From the NCBI GenBank assembly GCA_034005175.1, contig JAVEVF010000006.1:1-37410 (forward strand): a stretch of 37,410 bases of DNA, given 5' to 3'. This document shows, piece by piece, positions 8,940 through 18,018 of this stretch; positions within the stretch are counted from its first letter, which is position 1, and each line of letters starts with the position of its first letter. The notes beneath the pieces were generated by a model. It was not told the DNA's origin and ran no database searches. It saw only the letters and a list, made by a program, of their open reading frames with translations. The stretch comes from JAVEVF01 sp034005175. GTDB taxonomy: Bacteria; Actinomycetota; Coriobacteriia; Anaerosomatales; SLCP01. Position numbers and translations under genes: made by a program.

Positions 8940-9361
8940 GTGATGCACGTGAGAGGGGAGATGATGCTCGTCTCCAGGAGCTCTTCGCCGACCCACCTGC
9001 TCCCATCCCGAAGTTCAACTGGGGGGCGTTTCTGATCCCGCCCATCTGGGGTGTGGCAAACGGTCAGTGGCCTGGCGTGTTCTTCCTGCCACTATGGCTG
9101 TTCATCGACAACGTGCTCAGGGGGCCGAGGGTGTTCGGTGTGTGGAGCACCGTCGGGGGAGTCGTGCTTGCTGGGATTACCATCGCCGCGCAGACGATCT
9201 TCGCTGCCAACGCGAACCGGCTTGCCTGGCATCGATTCGTCGGAAGGTTGACCCCCGAGCAATACGCGCGCCGCCAGCGCGCCTGGGGCATTGGCGGGAT
9301 TGTCACCATCGCAGTGATGGCGGTGTGGATCACGTTCTTCGTGCTCGGCTACGGGAACTGA
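8936..9361 (+). CDS. Small membrane protein, unknown function
   Basis: 141 residues. A polar N-terminus of about 27 residues is followed by the motif FNWGAFLIPPIWGVANGQW, as seen in DUF2628-like small membrane proteins, and about three transmembrane helices (34-60, 66-88, 118-138). The short loop between the last helices is Arg-rich. The start ATG overlaps the DUF554 stop (ATGA), so translational coupling is likely. Function unknown. Confidence 0.75.
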   Translation: MSDARERGDDARLQELFADPPAPIPKFNWGAFLIPPIWGVANGQWPGVFFLPLWLFIDNVLRGPRVFGVWSTVGGVVLAGITIAAQTIFAANANRLAWHRFVGRLTPEQYARRQRAWGIGGIVTIAVMAVWITFFVLGYGN

Positions 9362-9391
9362 GCCACCCACTCGGCCAGCAGCCCTGCTATG

Positions 9392-9412
9392 TGCTCGCGC
9401 GTGTGGCGAGCA
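9392..9412. terminator. Hairpin between convergent genes, candidate bidirectional terminator
   Basis: A 7-bp perfect inverted repeat (TGCTCGC / GCGAGCA) with a 7-base loop sits in the 51-base gap between two convergent genes and touches the nth stop codon. There is no T-tract on either side, so termination is only suggested by position and symmetry. Confidence 0.4.
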
Positions 9413-10069
9413 TCAGAAGGTTTCACGCCAACCCTTCACCTTGAATGCGCTCGGACACACGTCGTTAAGGGTGCATGCCCCACACACCGGCCGCTTTGCG
9501 GTGCACACTGCTCGGCCATGATCGATGAAGCGGTAGTTGATGTGAGACCACTCCTCGCGCGGATAGATCTTCATGAGGTCGCGCTCGACCTTGTCAGGGG
9601 TCTTTTCTGTCGACAGGCCGAACCGGTGCGCGAGGCGGAAGACATGCGTGTCGACGGCGATGCCCTCCACCTTGCCAAACGCGTTGCTGATGACGATGTT
9701 CGCGGTCTTGCGCGCCACGCCCGGCAGGCTCATGAGGCCTTCCATAGTGTCTGGCACCACCCCGCCGTACTCGGTGACGATCATGCGCGCGGCGCCCATG
9801 ATGGACTTGGTCTTGTTGCGGAAGAATCCCGTGGGCCGAATGATGTCTTCCACTTCTTCCGGGTCGGCGTTTGCGAGGTCCTCTGGCTCGGGGAAACGCT
9901 CGAAGAGCACGGGAGTGACCTTGTTGACACCAGCATCGGTGGTCTGTGCCGAGAGGATGACGGCGATCAACAGCCGAAACGGCGTGTCGTAGTGCAGCAT
10001 GATGTGCGGGTCGGGATAGAGCTCAGCCAGCCGCTCCATGATGATCCGCGCGCGCTCTGCTCGTCGCAT
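9413..10069 (-). CDS. nth: Endonuclease III (DNA glycosylase/AP lyase)
   Basis: 218 residues. Base-excision repair enzyme that removes oxidised pyrimidines and cleaves abasic sites. The helix-hairpin-helix LPGVARKTA carries the catalytic Lys (K121), and D140 in AVDTHVFR is the catalytic Asp. The C-terminal [4Fe-4S] ligands follow the canonical spacing C-x6-C-x2-C-x5-C (C189, C196, C199, C205). The frame stays open upstream to 10345, but the ATG at 10069 has a strong AGGAGG 8 bases before it, matches the normal length, and begins with the usual basic N-terminus. The gene is divergent from mfd, another repair gene. Confidence 0.97.
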   Translation of the reverse strand: MRRAERARIIMERLAELYPDPHIMLHYDTPFRLLIAVILSAQTTDAGVNKVTPVLFERFPEPEDLANADPEEVEDIIRPTGFFRNKTKSIMGAARMIVTEYGGVVPDTMEGLMSLPGVARKTANIVISNAFGKVEGIAVDTHVFRLAHRFGLSTEKTPDKVERDLMKIYPREEWSHINYRFIDHGRAVCTAKRPVCGACTLNDVCPSAFKVKGWRETF

Positions 10070-10322
10070 CTTGCCTCCTGAGTCCATGCCGGCCGAGGTG
10101 ATAACCGAGGCCGAGATGATGGTACACGAGGTGGGGCAGAGAGGGACGGGACAAGGGCAAGCGCGGAGAGAGGGGCTGTAAGCGGACGAGGCCCGGTGTG
10201 CCTGCTTGACCCGCTCTGCCACCCAGCGATACCCTCGGTGAGCCCCGCGCCCGCTCCGGTCGTGGGCTTTCGCCGTGTCCAGACCTGTCGCCACCGCCTT
10301 TCGCATCCCGTTGAGGAGCCAC

Positions 10323-13300
10323 ATGCACCTGCTTGACGCCATCACGTCTTCCCTAGATGCTGCAGAACCTTACGTCGCTGCTCGCCGAGCTCTTGAGACC
10401 GGGGCGGACTTCACGCTCGCCGCCCCGGGGTTGGTGCGCCCTGCGCTCACAGCGGCGCTCTTCGCGCGCCGCCCGCGACCTATGCTAGTAGTCATCGCCG
10501 GCGAGGTCGCTGCGGAGCGTTTCGCGCGTCAGGCGGCTGCCTATCTGCCCCCCGGCAGCGTACTGCCGTTTCCTGAGCGCCCCGATGCGCCTTGGGCCGA
10601 CGAGTCCCCCGACCTCGAAGTGGTGGGTGCGCGTGCCCGAGCCCTGTATGCGCTCACCCGCGGTAGGCCCGTCATCGTGGTAGCCTCGGTGCGCTCGCTA
10701 TTGCGTGCGTTGCCCCCACAAGGTTCGCATGTCTTCGAGCCGCTCGTGCTTTCCTCCGGTGCCACCATCAACCTCGGCGACGTTGCAGCACAGCTTGCGC
10801 GCATGGGCTACGAGCGCACCGAGACTGCACAGGAACGCGGCACCTTCGCCATCCGCGGCGGCGTGCTCGACATCTTTCCCTCAGACATGCCGTATCCCGT
10901 GCGCGCGGAGCTGTTCGGTGACGAGATCGAGACGCTTCGCCGCTACATTCCCAGCACCGGTCAGTCCATCGGTGATGCAGGCGTGACGGAGGTGTTCGGA
11001 TGCCGAGAGGTGCGTCTGGGCTCGCGGGCGGTGGCAGGAGCGAGGGCGGCGCTGCGGGATCGCGCGTTGCGCGAGCCGGACGTAGCGCATCACCTGGAGC
11101 TGATGGAGCAGGGCATCTCCTTCAACGGCGTCGAGCGCTACCTGCCCTTCTTCTACAAGCAGTCCGGCGTCCTCACCGACTATCTCGCTGCCGAGACACT
11201 CATCGTGGTTGCTGAGCCACGCTCGCTCTTCGATGATGCGACCCGGCGTGCCGAGGATCTGTTCGAGAGTGCGAAGGCCGTCGGAGCTTGTGCTGAGGGT
11301 CTCATACTTCCCCCAGCGCGCATCGACCTCGGGGGCCGACAGCGCCTCACTCTGCTCTCGCTTCTGCGTGTTGGCAATGCAGCCGACGCCGAGCTTGCTG
11401 CGCGAAGTCCCGAGGTCGCGGGCGGGGAGGAGCGGTTCATGGCAGGCGTGCGCGGGCTGCTCTCATCCGGATACAGCCTTGCGCTTGCGGTACCCGATCG
11501 TCGGGTGCGCGAGCGTGTAGCGGACCGTCTCGCTGAAGCGGGCACACCCGTCAATGATCTTGTGGCCGAGACACATGCTTGTGCCAGCGATGTGATTGCC
11601 GCCGGATCCACGGCATCAGTCTCCGTCAGGACTCGCGCCCCAGGGGTGGGGGCTTTCGTTGCCGGTGCGGTGAACCTCACCGACGTGGAGGTTCCAGCAG
11701 GCTACGTCATCCCTGCTGCGCGCCTGGCAGTGGTGAGCATCGACGACATCTATCCGCGCTCGGCCGCGATCCGCCGCTCGGCGCGTGAGGTGGATGCCAC
11801 GAGCATCACCTTCGCCTTTGCGCCGGGCGACTACGTCGTGCACGCAACCCACGGGATCGCGCTCTTCAAGGCACTCAAACGCAAGGAAGTGCTCGGCGCC
11901 GAGCGCGATTACCTCGTGCTCGAGTACGCGAAGGGTGATCGGCTCTACGTGCCCGTTGAGCAGATCGACCGCATCACGAAGTACGTAGGATCGGACGGCT
12001 CAGCTCCGCGTGTCACTCGGCTGAACACCGCCGACTGGTCACGTGCGACCAGCAAGGCGCGAAAGGTCGCACGTGCGCTCGCCTTCGACCTCGTGGACCT
12101 TTACGCGAGGCGGGCGTCGGTGACTGGTCACGCGTTTGCTCCCGACTCGCCATGGCAACTCGAGATGGAGGCGGCCTTTCCGTTCGACGAGACACCCGAT
12201 CAACTCGCTGCAATCGCTGATGTGAAGGCCGACATGGAATCCGAGAAGCCGATGGACCGCCTGATCTGCGGCGATGTGGGCTACGGCAAGACGGAAGTGG
12301 CTATCCGAGCCGCGTTCAAGGCCACACAGGACAGCAAGCAGGTGCTCGTGCTCTGTCCCACCACCATTCTCGCGCAACAACACTTCACCACGTTCTCCGA
12401 GCGTTTCGCGCCCTATCCCGCACGCGTCGAGGTGCTCTCGCGCTTTCGTTCCCCAGCACAGCAGAAGGCCGCTCTCGATGGCTTCGCGAAAGGCGAGGTG
12501 GACGTCCTCATCGGCACGCACCGACTGCTTTCGCGCGACGTCACGCCGAAGGATCTTGGTCTTGTGGTGATCGATGAGGAGCAGCGTTTCGGTGTGGAAC
12601 ACAAGGAGCACCTCAAGAATCTGCGTGAACAGATCGACGTGCTTACCATGACCGCCACCCCCATTCCACGCACGCTGCAGATGTCGCTCTCTGGCGTGCG
12701 CGATATGAGCGTCATCGACACGCCTCCCACGAACCGTTTTCCCGTGCACGTGCATGTGGGCGAGTACGACCCCGATGTCGTCTCGGGTGCCATTCGCCGA
12801 GAAGTGCAGCGCGGGGGACAGGTGTATTTCGTGTCCAACCGAGTGAAGTCAATCGATGACGCTGTTGCGCGGGTGCGTGATGCAGCGCCCGAGGCGCGCG
12901 TGGGCGTGGCGCACGGGCAGATGTCCGAGCGAGAGCTCGAGGCCGTGATGGAGAGCTTCTCGGCGAACGAGATCGATGTGCTTGTCGCCACGACCATCGT
13001 GGAAAGCGGCATCGACAACCCGCACTCCAACACGCTTGTCATCGAAGACTCGCAGCGTCTCGGCCTCGCACAGCTCTACCAGCTGAAAGGCCGTGTGGGG
13101 CGCAGCCATGTCAAGGCGTACGCGTACTTCCTCTTCCCACGAGGCAGCTCTCTCACCGATCAAGCCACCGAGCGGCTGGTGGCCATCCGCGACCATTCGG
13201 ATCTGGGCAGCGGCATCAAGGTGGCCATGCGCGATCTGGAGATTCGCGGTGCAGGCTCGCTCCTCGGCGCCGAGCAGCATGGCTCGATGAGCGCGGTGGG

Positions 13301-13802
13301 CTTCGACCTGTACGCGGAGATGATCCGGCAGGCCGTGGCCGAGGTCCGCGGCGAACCTGCGGTGGCGCATCCCGAGATCAAGGTGGACCTGCCAGTGGCG
13401 GCGTTCATCCCCGAGGAGTATGTCGCTGCGGCCGATGAGCGCGTCCGTGCGTATCGGCGGCTTGCTGGCGCCCCCACTGTCGAGCGTGTCGGGCAGGTGG
13501 CGTCAGAGCTCGTGGTCACGCACGGGGCGCTTCCCGAGCCTGTCCGCAACCTCGTGGAGATCGCACGCATCCGCGCGCTGGCCGCCGAGGTAGGCGTGCG
13601 CAGTATCTCTCTCGTGCGCCGGAGGCTCACTATCTCGCCGGTCCAGCCCGGTAGCGAAGCACGCGGTGCGCTTGCTGCCCTCGGCGCCATTACGCTTGAC
13701 CGCGACCGTTCAGTGGCGCTCCCCATCGACTATGGAGCTTCTGTGACTGAATCTGTGCTTGCCCTGCTCGGTGCTATACTTGCCGGGTCCAAAGACACCT
13801 GA
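10323..13802 (+). CDS. mfd: Transcription-repair coupling factor
   Basis: 1159 residues. Mfd removes RNA polymerase stalled at lesions and recruits UvrA. In order it has: UvrB-homology N-terminal modules, including the TFAIRGGVLDIFP motif; the RNA polymerase-interacting domain (GDYVVHATHGIALFKAL, about residue 503); the translocase with Walker A GDVGYGKTE (G650-K656) and DEEQ box (D751); the TRG motif region; and the C-terminal regulatory domain. ATG 10323 has GAGGAG just upstream; an upstream in-frame start at 10275 lacks one. It heads the conserved actinobacterial mfd-mazG-eno-ftsB-ppx block. A promoter for the next gene lies in its last codons. Confidence 0.97.
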   Translation: MHLLDAITSSLDAAEPYVAARRALETGADFTLAAPGLVRPALTAALFARRPRPMLVVIAGEVAAERFARQAAAYLPPGSVLPFPERPDAPWADESPDLEVVGARARALYALTRGRPVIVVASVRSLLRALPPQGSHVFEPLVLSSGATINLGDVAAQLARMGYERTETAQERGTFAIRGGVLDIFPSDMPYPVRAELFGDEIETLRRYIPSTGQSIGDAGVTEVFGCREVRLGSRAVAGARAALRDRALREPDVAHHLELMEQGISFNGVERYLPFFYKQSGVLTDYLAAETLIVVAEPRSLFDDATRRAEDLFESAKAVGACAEGLILPPARIDLGGRQRLTLLSLLRVGNAADAELAARSPEVAGGEERFMAGVRGLLSSGYSLALAVPDRRVRERVADRLAEAGTPVNDLVAETHACASDVIAAGSTASVSVRTRAPGVGAFVAGAVNLTDVEVPAGYVIPAARLAVVSIDDIYPRSAAIRRSAREVDATSITFAFAPGDYVVHATHGIALFKALKRKEVLGAERDYLVLEYAKGDRLYVPVEQIDRITKYVGSDGSAPRVTRLNTADWSRATSKARKVARALAFDLVDLYARRASVTGHAFAPDSPWQLEMEAAFPFDETPDQLAAIADVKADMESEKPMDRLICGDVGYGKTEVAIRAAFKATQDSKQVLVLCPTTILAQQHFTTFSERFAPYPARVEVLSRFRSPAQQKAALDGFAKGEVDVLIGTHRLLSRDVTPKDLGLVVIDEEQRFGVEHKEHLKNLREQIDVLTMTATPIPRTLQMSLSGVRDMSVIDTPPTNRFPVHVHVGEYDPDVVSGAIRREVQRGGQVYFVSNRVKSIDDAVARVRDAAPEARVGVAHGQMSERELEAVMESFSANEIDVLVATTIVESGIDNPHSNTLVIEDSQRLGLAQLYQLKGRVGRSHVKAYAYFLFPRGSSLTDQATERLVAIRDHSDLGSGIKVAMRDLEIRGAGSLLGAEQHGSMSAVGFDLYAEMIRQAVAEVRGEPAVAHPEIKVDLPVAAFIPEEYVAAADERVRAYRRLAGAPTVERVGQVASELVVTHGALPEPVRNLVEIARIRALAAEVGVRSISLVRRRLTISPVQPGSEARGALAALGAITLDRDRSVALPIDYGASVTESVLALLGAILAGSKDT
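13773..13780 (+). promoter_or_regulatory. Candidate extended -10 promoter for the PPIase lipoprotein gene
   Basis: TATACT (5 of 6 to consensus) at 13775-13780 is preceded by a TG at the extended -10 position. It lies 45 bases before the lipoprotein ATG, inside the 3' end of mfd. No good -35 box is seen 16-18 bases upstream, as is common with extended -10 promoters. Confidence 0.4.
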
Positions 13803-13824
13803 CCTACTTCCCCCTGGAGGACTG

Positions 13825-14835
13825 ATGAGGACGTTTCGTCCATTGTTCGCGCTTGCGCTCGTCGCTGCATTGCTCGTGGGCGTCGCAGGATGCGGATCGA
13901 AAGACGTCGCTGCTATCGTCAACGGCGAGGAGATCAGCAAGGCAGATCTTGAAGCACAGGTGAACCGCCTGATGGAGCAGTCTCCCGAGATGTTCAAGGG
14001 CGATGACGGCGAATCTCGCTTGGTGGAATTCAAGCGCCAGCTGCTCGACAACATGATTAACAACGTGCTCATCCGTCAGGCTGCCGCCGAACGCGGCATC
14101 GAAGTCACTGATGAGGAGATCACCGCGCAGGTCGATGACCTCAAGGCCGGGTTCCCCACAGAAGACGATTTCGACAAGGCTCTCTCCGACGCGAACCTCA
14201 CGCTCGACGACCTCAAGCAGCAGTTGCGCGACCAACTTGCGACGCAACGCCTCATGGAAGAACTCGTCGGCGACGATGAGGTCACCGACGAGGAGATTGC
14301 GAAGTACTACGAGGAGAATAAGACCGAGTTCGAGGAGCAGACCGCTACGCGCGCCTCGCACATCTTGTTCGACAAAGACGACAAGGCGACCGCCGAAAAG
14401 GTGCTTGCCGAGGTCAAGGGCGGAGCTGCCTTTGACGAGCTTGCCAAGAAGTACTCGAAAGACCCCGGCTCGGCCGCGCAAGGTGGGGACCTCGGCTGGT
14501 CTGATCCCGCGCGCCCCTTCGTGACTGAGTTCCAGGAGGCGCTGGACAAGCTCAAGGTGGGCGAGATCTCAGACTTGGTCGAGACAGAGTACGGCTGGCA
14601 CATAATCAAGGTGGACGAGAAGCGTGACGAGCGCACCAAGCCGCTAGACGAAGTCAGAGAGCAGATCGAGGCAGCCATCTTGAAGCAGCGCAATGTCGCT
14701 GCCTACAAGGAGTTTCTGGCCGAGACCCGCAAGAAGGCCACGATTGAGATCCTTATCGATGAGCTCAAGCCTGCAAAGTCCGCCGAGAAAGACGCAGGCG
14801 AGCAGTCTGACGACAGTGGTGACTCCGACAAGTAG
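13825..14835 (+). CDS. Lipoprotein peptidyl-prolyl cis-trans isomerase, PrsA/SurA-like (parvulin)
   Basis: 336 residues. The N-terminal lipoprotein signal has lipobox VAGC with the lipidated Cys at 23. A SurA_N-type helical chaperone domain (about 30-165, starting VAAIVNGEEISKADL) is followed by a parvulin rotamase domain (about 173-265) with the family motifs ASHILF, FDELAKKYS.DPGSA..GGDLGW and YGWHIIKV. The C-terminal tail is rich in Lys, Glu, Asp and Ser. It folds exported proteins on the outer face of the membrane. TGGAGG precedes the ATG. Placement between mfd and mazG is the usual one in this lineage's block. Confidence 0.93.
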   Translation: MRTFRPLFALALVAALLVGVAGCGSKDVAAIVNGEEISKADLEAQVNRLMEQSPEMFKGDDGESRLVEFKRQLLDNMINNVLIRQAAAERGIEVTDEEITAQVDDLKAGFPTEDDFDKALSDANLTLDDLKQQLRDQLATQRLMEELVGDDEVTDEEIAKYYEENKTEFEEQTATRASHILFDKDDKATAEKVLAEVKGGAAFDELAKKYSKDPGSAAQGGDLGWSDPARPFVTEFQEALDKLKVGEISDLVETEYGWHIIKVDEKRDERTKPLDEVREQIEAAILKQRNVAAYKEFLAETRKKATIEILIDELKPAKSAEKDAGEQSDDSGDSDK

Positions 14836-14863
14836 GCCTGCCGGCGGCGATGCGGGGGATGTC

Positions 14864-15646
14864 GTGCGCCCGGGTGACGCAGGATTCGATGAGTTCGTTC
14901 GCATGATCGCCTTGCTGCGAAGCCCTGAGGGCTGTCCGTGGGATCGTGCTCAGGACCACATGAGCCTGCGGCGCAACATGATAGAGGAGGCCTACGAAGC
15001 GGTCTCGGCCATCGAATCAGGTGATGATGCGGAGCTTTGCGAGGAACTCGGTGACGTGCTGTTGCAGGTGGTGCTGCACTCACAGATCGCTACCGATGAG
15101 AACCGCTTCGCAATAGGCGATGTCGTAGCTGGTATCTCGGGGAAGATCCGCCGGCGCCACCCGCACGTGTTCGGCGACGCCGAGGCTGGGACGCCCGATG
15201 AGGTCATTGACCGCTGGGACGCAATCAAACGCGACGAGCGAGATGGCGCCGGGGTGCTCGATGGCATTCCATCGGCACTGCCCGCGCTGCAGTGGGCGCA
15301 GAAGATCTCTCGGCGAGCCGTGGGCGTGGGTTTTGAGTGGGACAGTCTCGAGGCGGTCTGGGAGAAGGTCCACGAGGAGATTGACGAGCTCAAAGCGACC
15401 GAGCCTGGCTCGTCCGAGGCGGCCGACGAAATCGGCGACCTGTTGTTCACCGTGGTGAATCTTGCACGCAAGCAGGGTATCGATGCTGAAGAGGCCCTGC
15501 GCACGGCGTGCCGTAAATTCATTACGCGCTTCGAGCTGATGGAGTGCGACGCCGATGCTTCAGGGCGCGCCATGCAAGAGTTGGATATCGCAGAGATGGA
15601 GGAGCTCTGGCAGCGCGCCAAGAGCAGGGAGGAGCATCGGTCATGA
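14864..15646 (+). CDS. mazG: MazG family nucleoside triphosphate pyrophosphohydrolase
   Basis: About 260 residues with two MazG modules. It hydrolyses (d)NTPs to NMP and pyrophosphate, cleaning the nucleotide pool. The first module has the hallmark LRSPEGCPWDRAQ and the metal-binding EEAYE...EELGDVLLQ. The second has EEIDELK...DEIGDLLFT. The start is uncertain: GTG 14864 has GGGGGAT just upstream and begins close to the conserved region, while GTG 14817/14820 would overlap the upstream gene. The stop overlaps the eno ATG. Confidence 0.93.
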   Translation: MRPGDAGFDEFVRMIALLRSPEGCPWDRAQDHMSLRRNMIEEAYEAVSAIESGDDAELCEELGDVLLQVVLHSQIATDENRFAIGDVVAGISGKIRRRHPHVFGDAEAGTPDEVIDRWDAIKRDERDGAGVLDGIPSALPALQWAQKISRRAVGVGFEWDSLEAVWEKVHEEIDELKATEPGSSEAADEIGDLLFTVVNLARKQGIDAEEALRTACRKFITRFELMECDADASGRAMQELDIAEMEELWQRAKSREEHRS

Positions 15647-16932
15647 GCTATATCGTCGACATCTACGCTCGCGAGGTTCTCGATTCGCGCGGTAACCCCA
15701 CGGTCGAGGTTGAGGTGGTCTTGGATGATGGCTCCTTCGGCCGTGCCATCGTGCCCTCGGGGGCCTCGACCGGCGCGTTCGAAGCGGTTGAGTTGCGCGA
15801 CGGTGATTCTTCACGCTATCTCGGCAAGGGCGTGTGCACCGCAGTCGATAACGTGAACGAGGCGATTGCGGCCGAGCTTCTCGGCATGGACGCCACTGAC
15901 CAACGGCTCATCGACTCGACCATGCTTGCACTCGATGGCACTCTGAATAAGGGCAAGCTCGGCGCGAACGCAATCCTGGGGACGTCGCTTGCCATCGCTC
16001 GTGCAGCTGCCGAATCCACAGAGCTCACGCTCTACAGCTACATCGGCGGGGCGAACGCTCACACGATTCCCGTGCCGATGATGAACATCCTCAACGGCGG
16101 CGCACACGCTGACAACAACGTTGACCTGCAAGAGTTCATGATCATGCCGCTGGGCGCCTCGACGTTTGCCGAAGGTTTGCGGATGTGCGCGGAGATCTAC
16201 CACACCCTTAAGAAGGTGCTTTCCGAGCGCGGGCTTGGTACGGGCGTAGGCGATGAAGGCGGGTTCGCTCCTGATCTGGGCAGCAACGAGGAAGCCCTTC
16301 AGCTCATCAGTGATGCTGTTGGCGAAGCCGGATATTCGCTCGGCGAGCAGATCGTCTTCGCGCTCGACCCTGCCACCACCGAGTTCTATCGTGACAACGT
16401 CTACCACCTCGACGGGGAGGGGCGCGTGCTTTCCTCGGCCGAGATGGTGGAGTTCTGGGCAGATCTCGTCGAGCGCTACCCCATCATCTCCATCGAAGAC
16501 GGGATGGCAGAGGAGGATTGGGAGGGTTGGAAGCTTCTCACGGAGCGTCTCGGTGAGCGCGTACAGCTAGTGGGTGATGATCTGTTCGTCACGAACACCG
16601 AGCGCCTGGCGCGTGGAATCGGGATGGGTGTTGCGAACTCCATCCTCATCAAGGTCAACCAGATCGGCTCGCTCACCGAGACTCTCGACTGCATCGAGAT
16701 GGCGAGACGGGCGGGGTACACGTGTGTCATCTCGCATCGTTCCGGCGAGACGGAGGACACCACCATCGCTGATCTGGCCGTTGCCGTGAATGCCGGCCAG
16801 ATCAAGACAGGTGCGCCTGCACGCTCCGATCGTGTTGCGAAGTACAACCAGTTGCTGCGAATCGAAGAAGAACTGAGCGATTCAGCTATCTATCCTGGTC
16901 CGGACGCATTCTACAACCTCGCGCGCGGCTAG
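15643..16932 (+). CDS. eno: Enolase
   Basis: 429 residues, the normal length. It converts 2-phosphoglycerate to phosphoenolpyruvate in glycolysis. Motifs are REVLDSRGNPTVEVEV, SGASTGAFEAVELRDGD, VGDEGGFAPDL, the metal ligands in ALDPATTEF, SIEDGM and GDDLFVTN, the catalytic Lys in ILIKVNQIG, and SHRSGETEDTTIADLAV. The ATG overlaps the mazG stop by ATGA-type overlap, with GGGAGGAG upstream, so the two are translationally linked. Confidence 0.98.
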   Translation: MSYIVDIYAREVLDSRGNPTVEVEVVLDDGSFGRAIVPSGASTGAFEAVELRDGDSSRYLGKGVCTAVDNVNEAIAAELLGMDATDQRLIDSTMLALDGTLNKGKLGANAILGTSLAIARAAAESTELTLYSYIGGANAHTIPVPMMNILNGGAHADNNVDLQEFMIMPLGASTFAEGLRMCAEIYHTLKKVLSERGLGTGVGDEGGFAPDLGSNEEALQLISDAVGEAGYSLGEQIVFALDPATTEFYRDNVYHLDGEGRVLSSAEMVEFWADLVERYPIISIEDGMAEEDWEGWKLLTERLGERVQLVGDDLFVTNTERLARGIGMGVANSILIKVNQIGSLTETLDCIEMARRAGYTCVISHRSGETEDTTIADLAVAVNAGQIKTGAPARSDRVAKYNQLLRIEEELSDSAIYPGPDAFYNLARG

Positions 16933-16965
16933 CCGCACACAGCTGAAGAAAGGCGTTTTCGGCGT

Positions 16966-17904
16966 ATGGCAGCTCGCATCGGTCCAGACAGCACGAACTC
17001 GGGTATACCGTACGATTACGGTGTGCCGCTGCAAGGCGCTCTTGCCCAGCGCGAGCGTCTTGCTGACAAGTACGACATCGAGTTCGGCAAAGAGCGGATC
17101 TTCCCCGAGCTTCTTGAAGCGTTGCTTGCCGAGGTCCCCCAGGATGCCGAGGTGCTTGAGGTTGGAGCCGCTACGGGCTATCTTACGCGGCCTCTGCTTG
17201 AGCATGCTCGCGCGCTTACCGCGCTTGAGCCCTCCGCCGGGTTGCTTCGCCGCCTTCTGTCCTCAGACGTGTCAGCCTCTGACAAGCTGAGGGTGCGCCA
17301 GGGCATGGTGGAAGACCTTGACCCCTCAGCCATGTACGACGTTGCTGTCGTCACCTTCACGCCTCGCCGCGGCCTTGGGCTGCTGCGTCTGCTCATCGAA
17401 CTCGTGATGCGCGTACGCGACCGCGTCGTCATGTTGCTTGATGAGGACGGCACGCTTGACTGGGCTTACCTCGCACGCGCTGCAGCAAAGAAGGGTCTCA
17501 GCGTGCGGTTGCGTATCGTGTGCGGCCAGGGGCCGGATACGGCATCTGGCGCGATTCGTCATGCGGTCGTGCTGGTGGTGGAGAAAGGGAGGGTGTGCGC
17601 TCAAGAACGAGCGCTCACCGACATCGAACCGACAGGTTGGATGACCGACGTGAGGCACATCACAGTGCCATATCCGCCGCCGCGTGCAACGGCCTCCGCA
17701 CTCGTGCGTGACGTTCTTGCTGGTGGCGATCGCGCAGTCACCATAGCAACCGAACCCAAGGGCATGAACCGCCTGTACGGCAACTTGCGGACGGCTATTC
17801 ATCGCAACGCCCGCGACCGGCTCACTGTACGACGCGACGGCAACATGATCCTTGTCGTACGGTTGCCGGAGGCGCAGGAGATTCATCGACCGCAGCAGTC
17901 GTAA
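16966..17904 (+). CDS. Class I SAM-dependent methyltransferase-like protein
   Basis: 312 residues. An N-terminal Rossmann methyltransferase domain has motif I EVLEVGAATGYLTRPLL (residues 63-79) and an acidic motif II TALEPS. The pattern resembles the RsmA/KsgA rRNA dimethyladenosine transferases, but the NLPY-type catalytic motif IV is replaced by TFTPRR, so the target is probably different, or the enzyme has diverged. The C-terminal third (about 215-312) has an unassigned domain with basic and hydrophobic beta-like strands. It sits 33 bases after eno, between eno and the ftsB-like gene, where most actinobacteria have no such gene. Substrate unknown. Confidence 0.7.
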   Translation: MAARIGPDSTNSGIPYDYGVPLQGALAQRERLADKYDIEFGKERIFPELLEALLAEVPQDAEVLEVGAATGYLTRPLLEHARALTALEPSAGLLRRLLSSDVSASDKLRVRQGMVEDLDPSAMYDVAVVTFTPRRGLGLLRLLIELVMRVRDRVVMLLDEDGTLDWAYLARAAAKKGLSVRLRIVCGQGPDTASGAIRHAVVLVVEKGRVCAQERALTDIEPTGWMTDVRHITVPYPPPRATASALVRDVLAGGDRAVTIATEPKGMNRLYGNLRTAIHRNARDRLTVRRDGNMILVVRLPEAQEIHRPQQS

Positions 17905-18018
17905 GAGTCTAGACCTCAACCTTTACTTCAGACGATACTCCCACCTTGGGTATGCTATCATGCGCACCAGGAACGCACTGCACACCATGTTGGCCTTCTC
18001 ACAGGACCCTCATCAGCC

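Noticed and set aside
7911..8996. 361-residue minus-strand ORF opposite DUF554
   Set aside because: Composition typical of an antisense shadow, with no recognisable domain.
10070..10345. Extended N-terminus of endonuclease III (310 residues)
   Set aside because: The 218-residue start has AGGAGG and matches the family length; the extension is low in conserved features and overlaps the mfd start.
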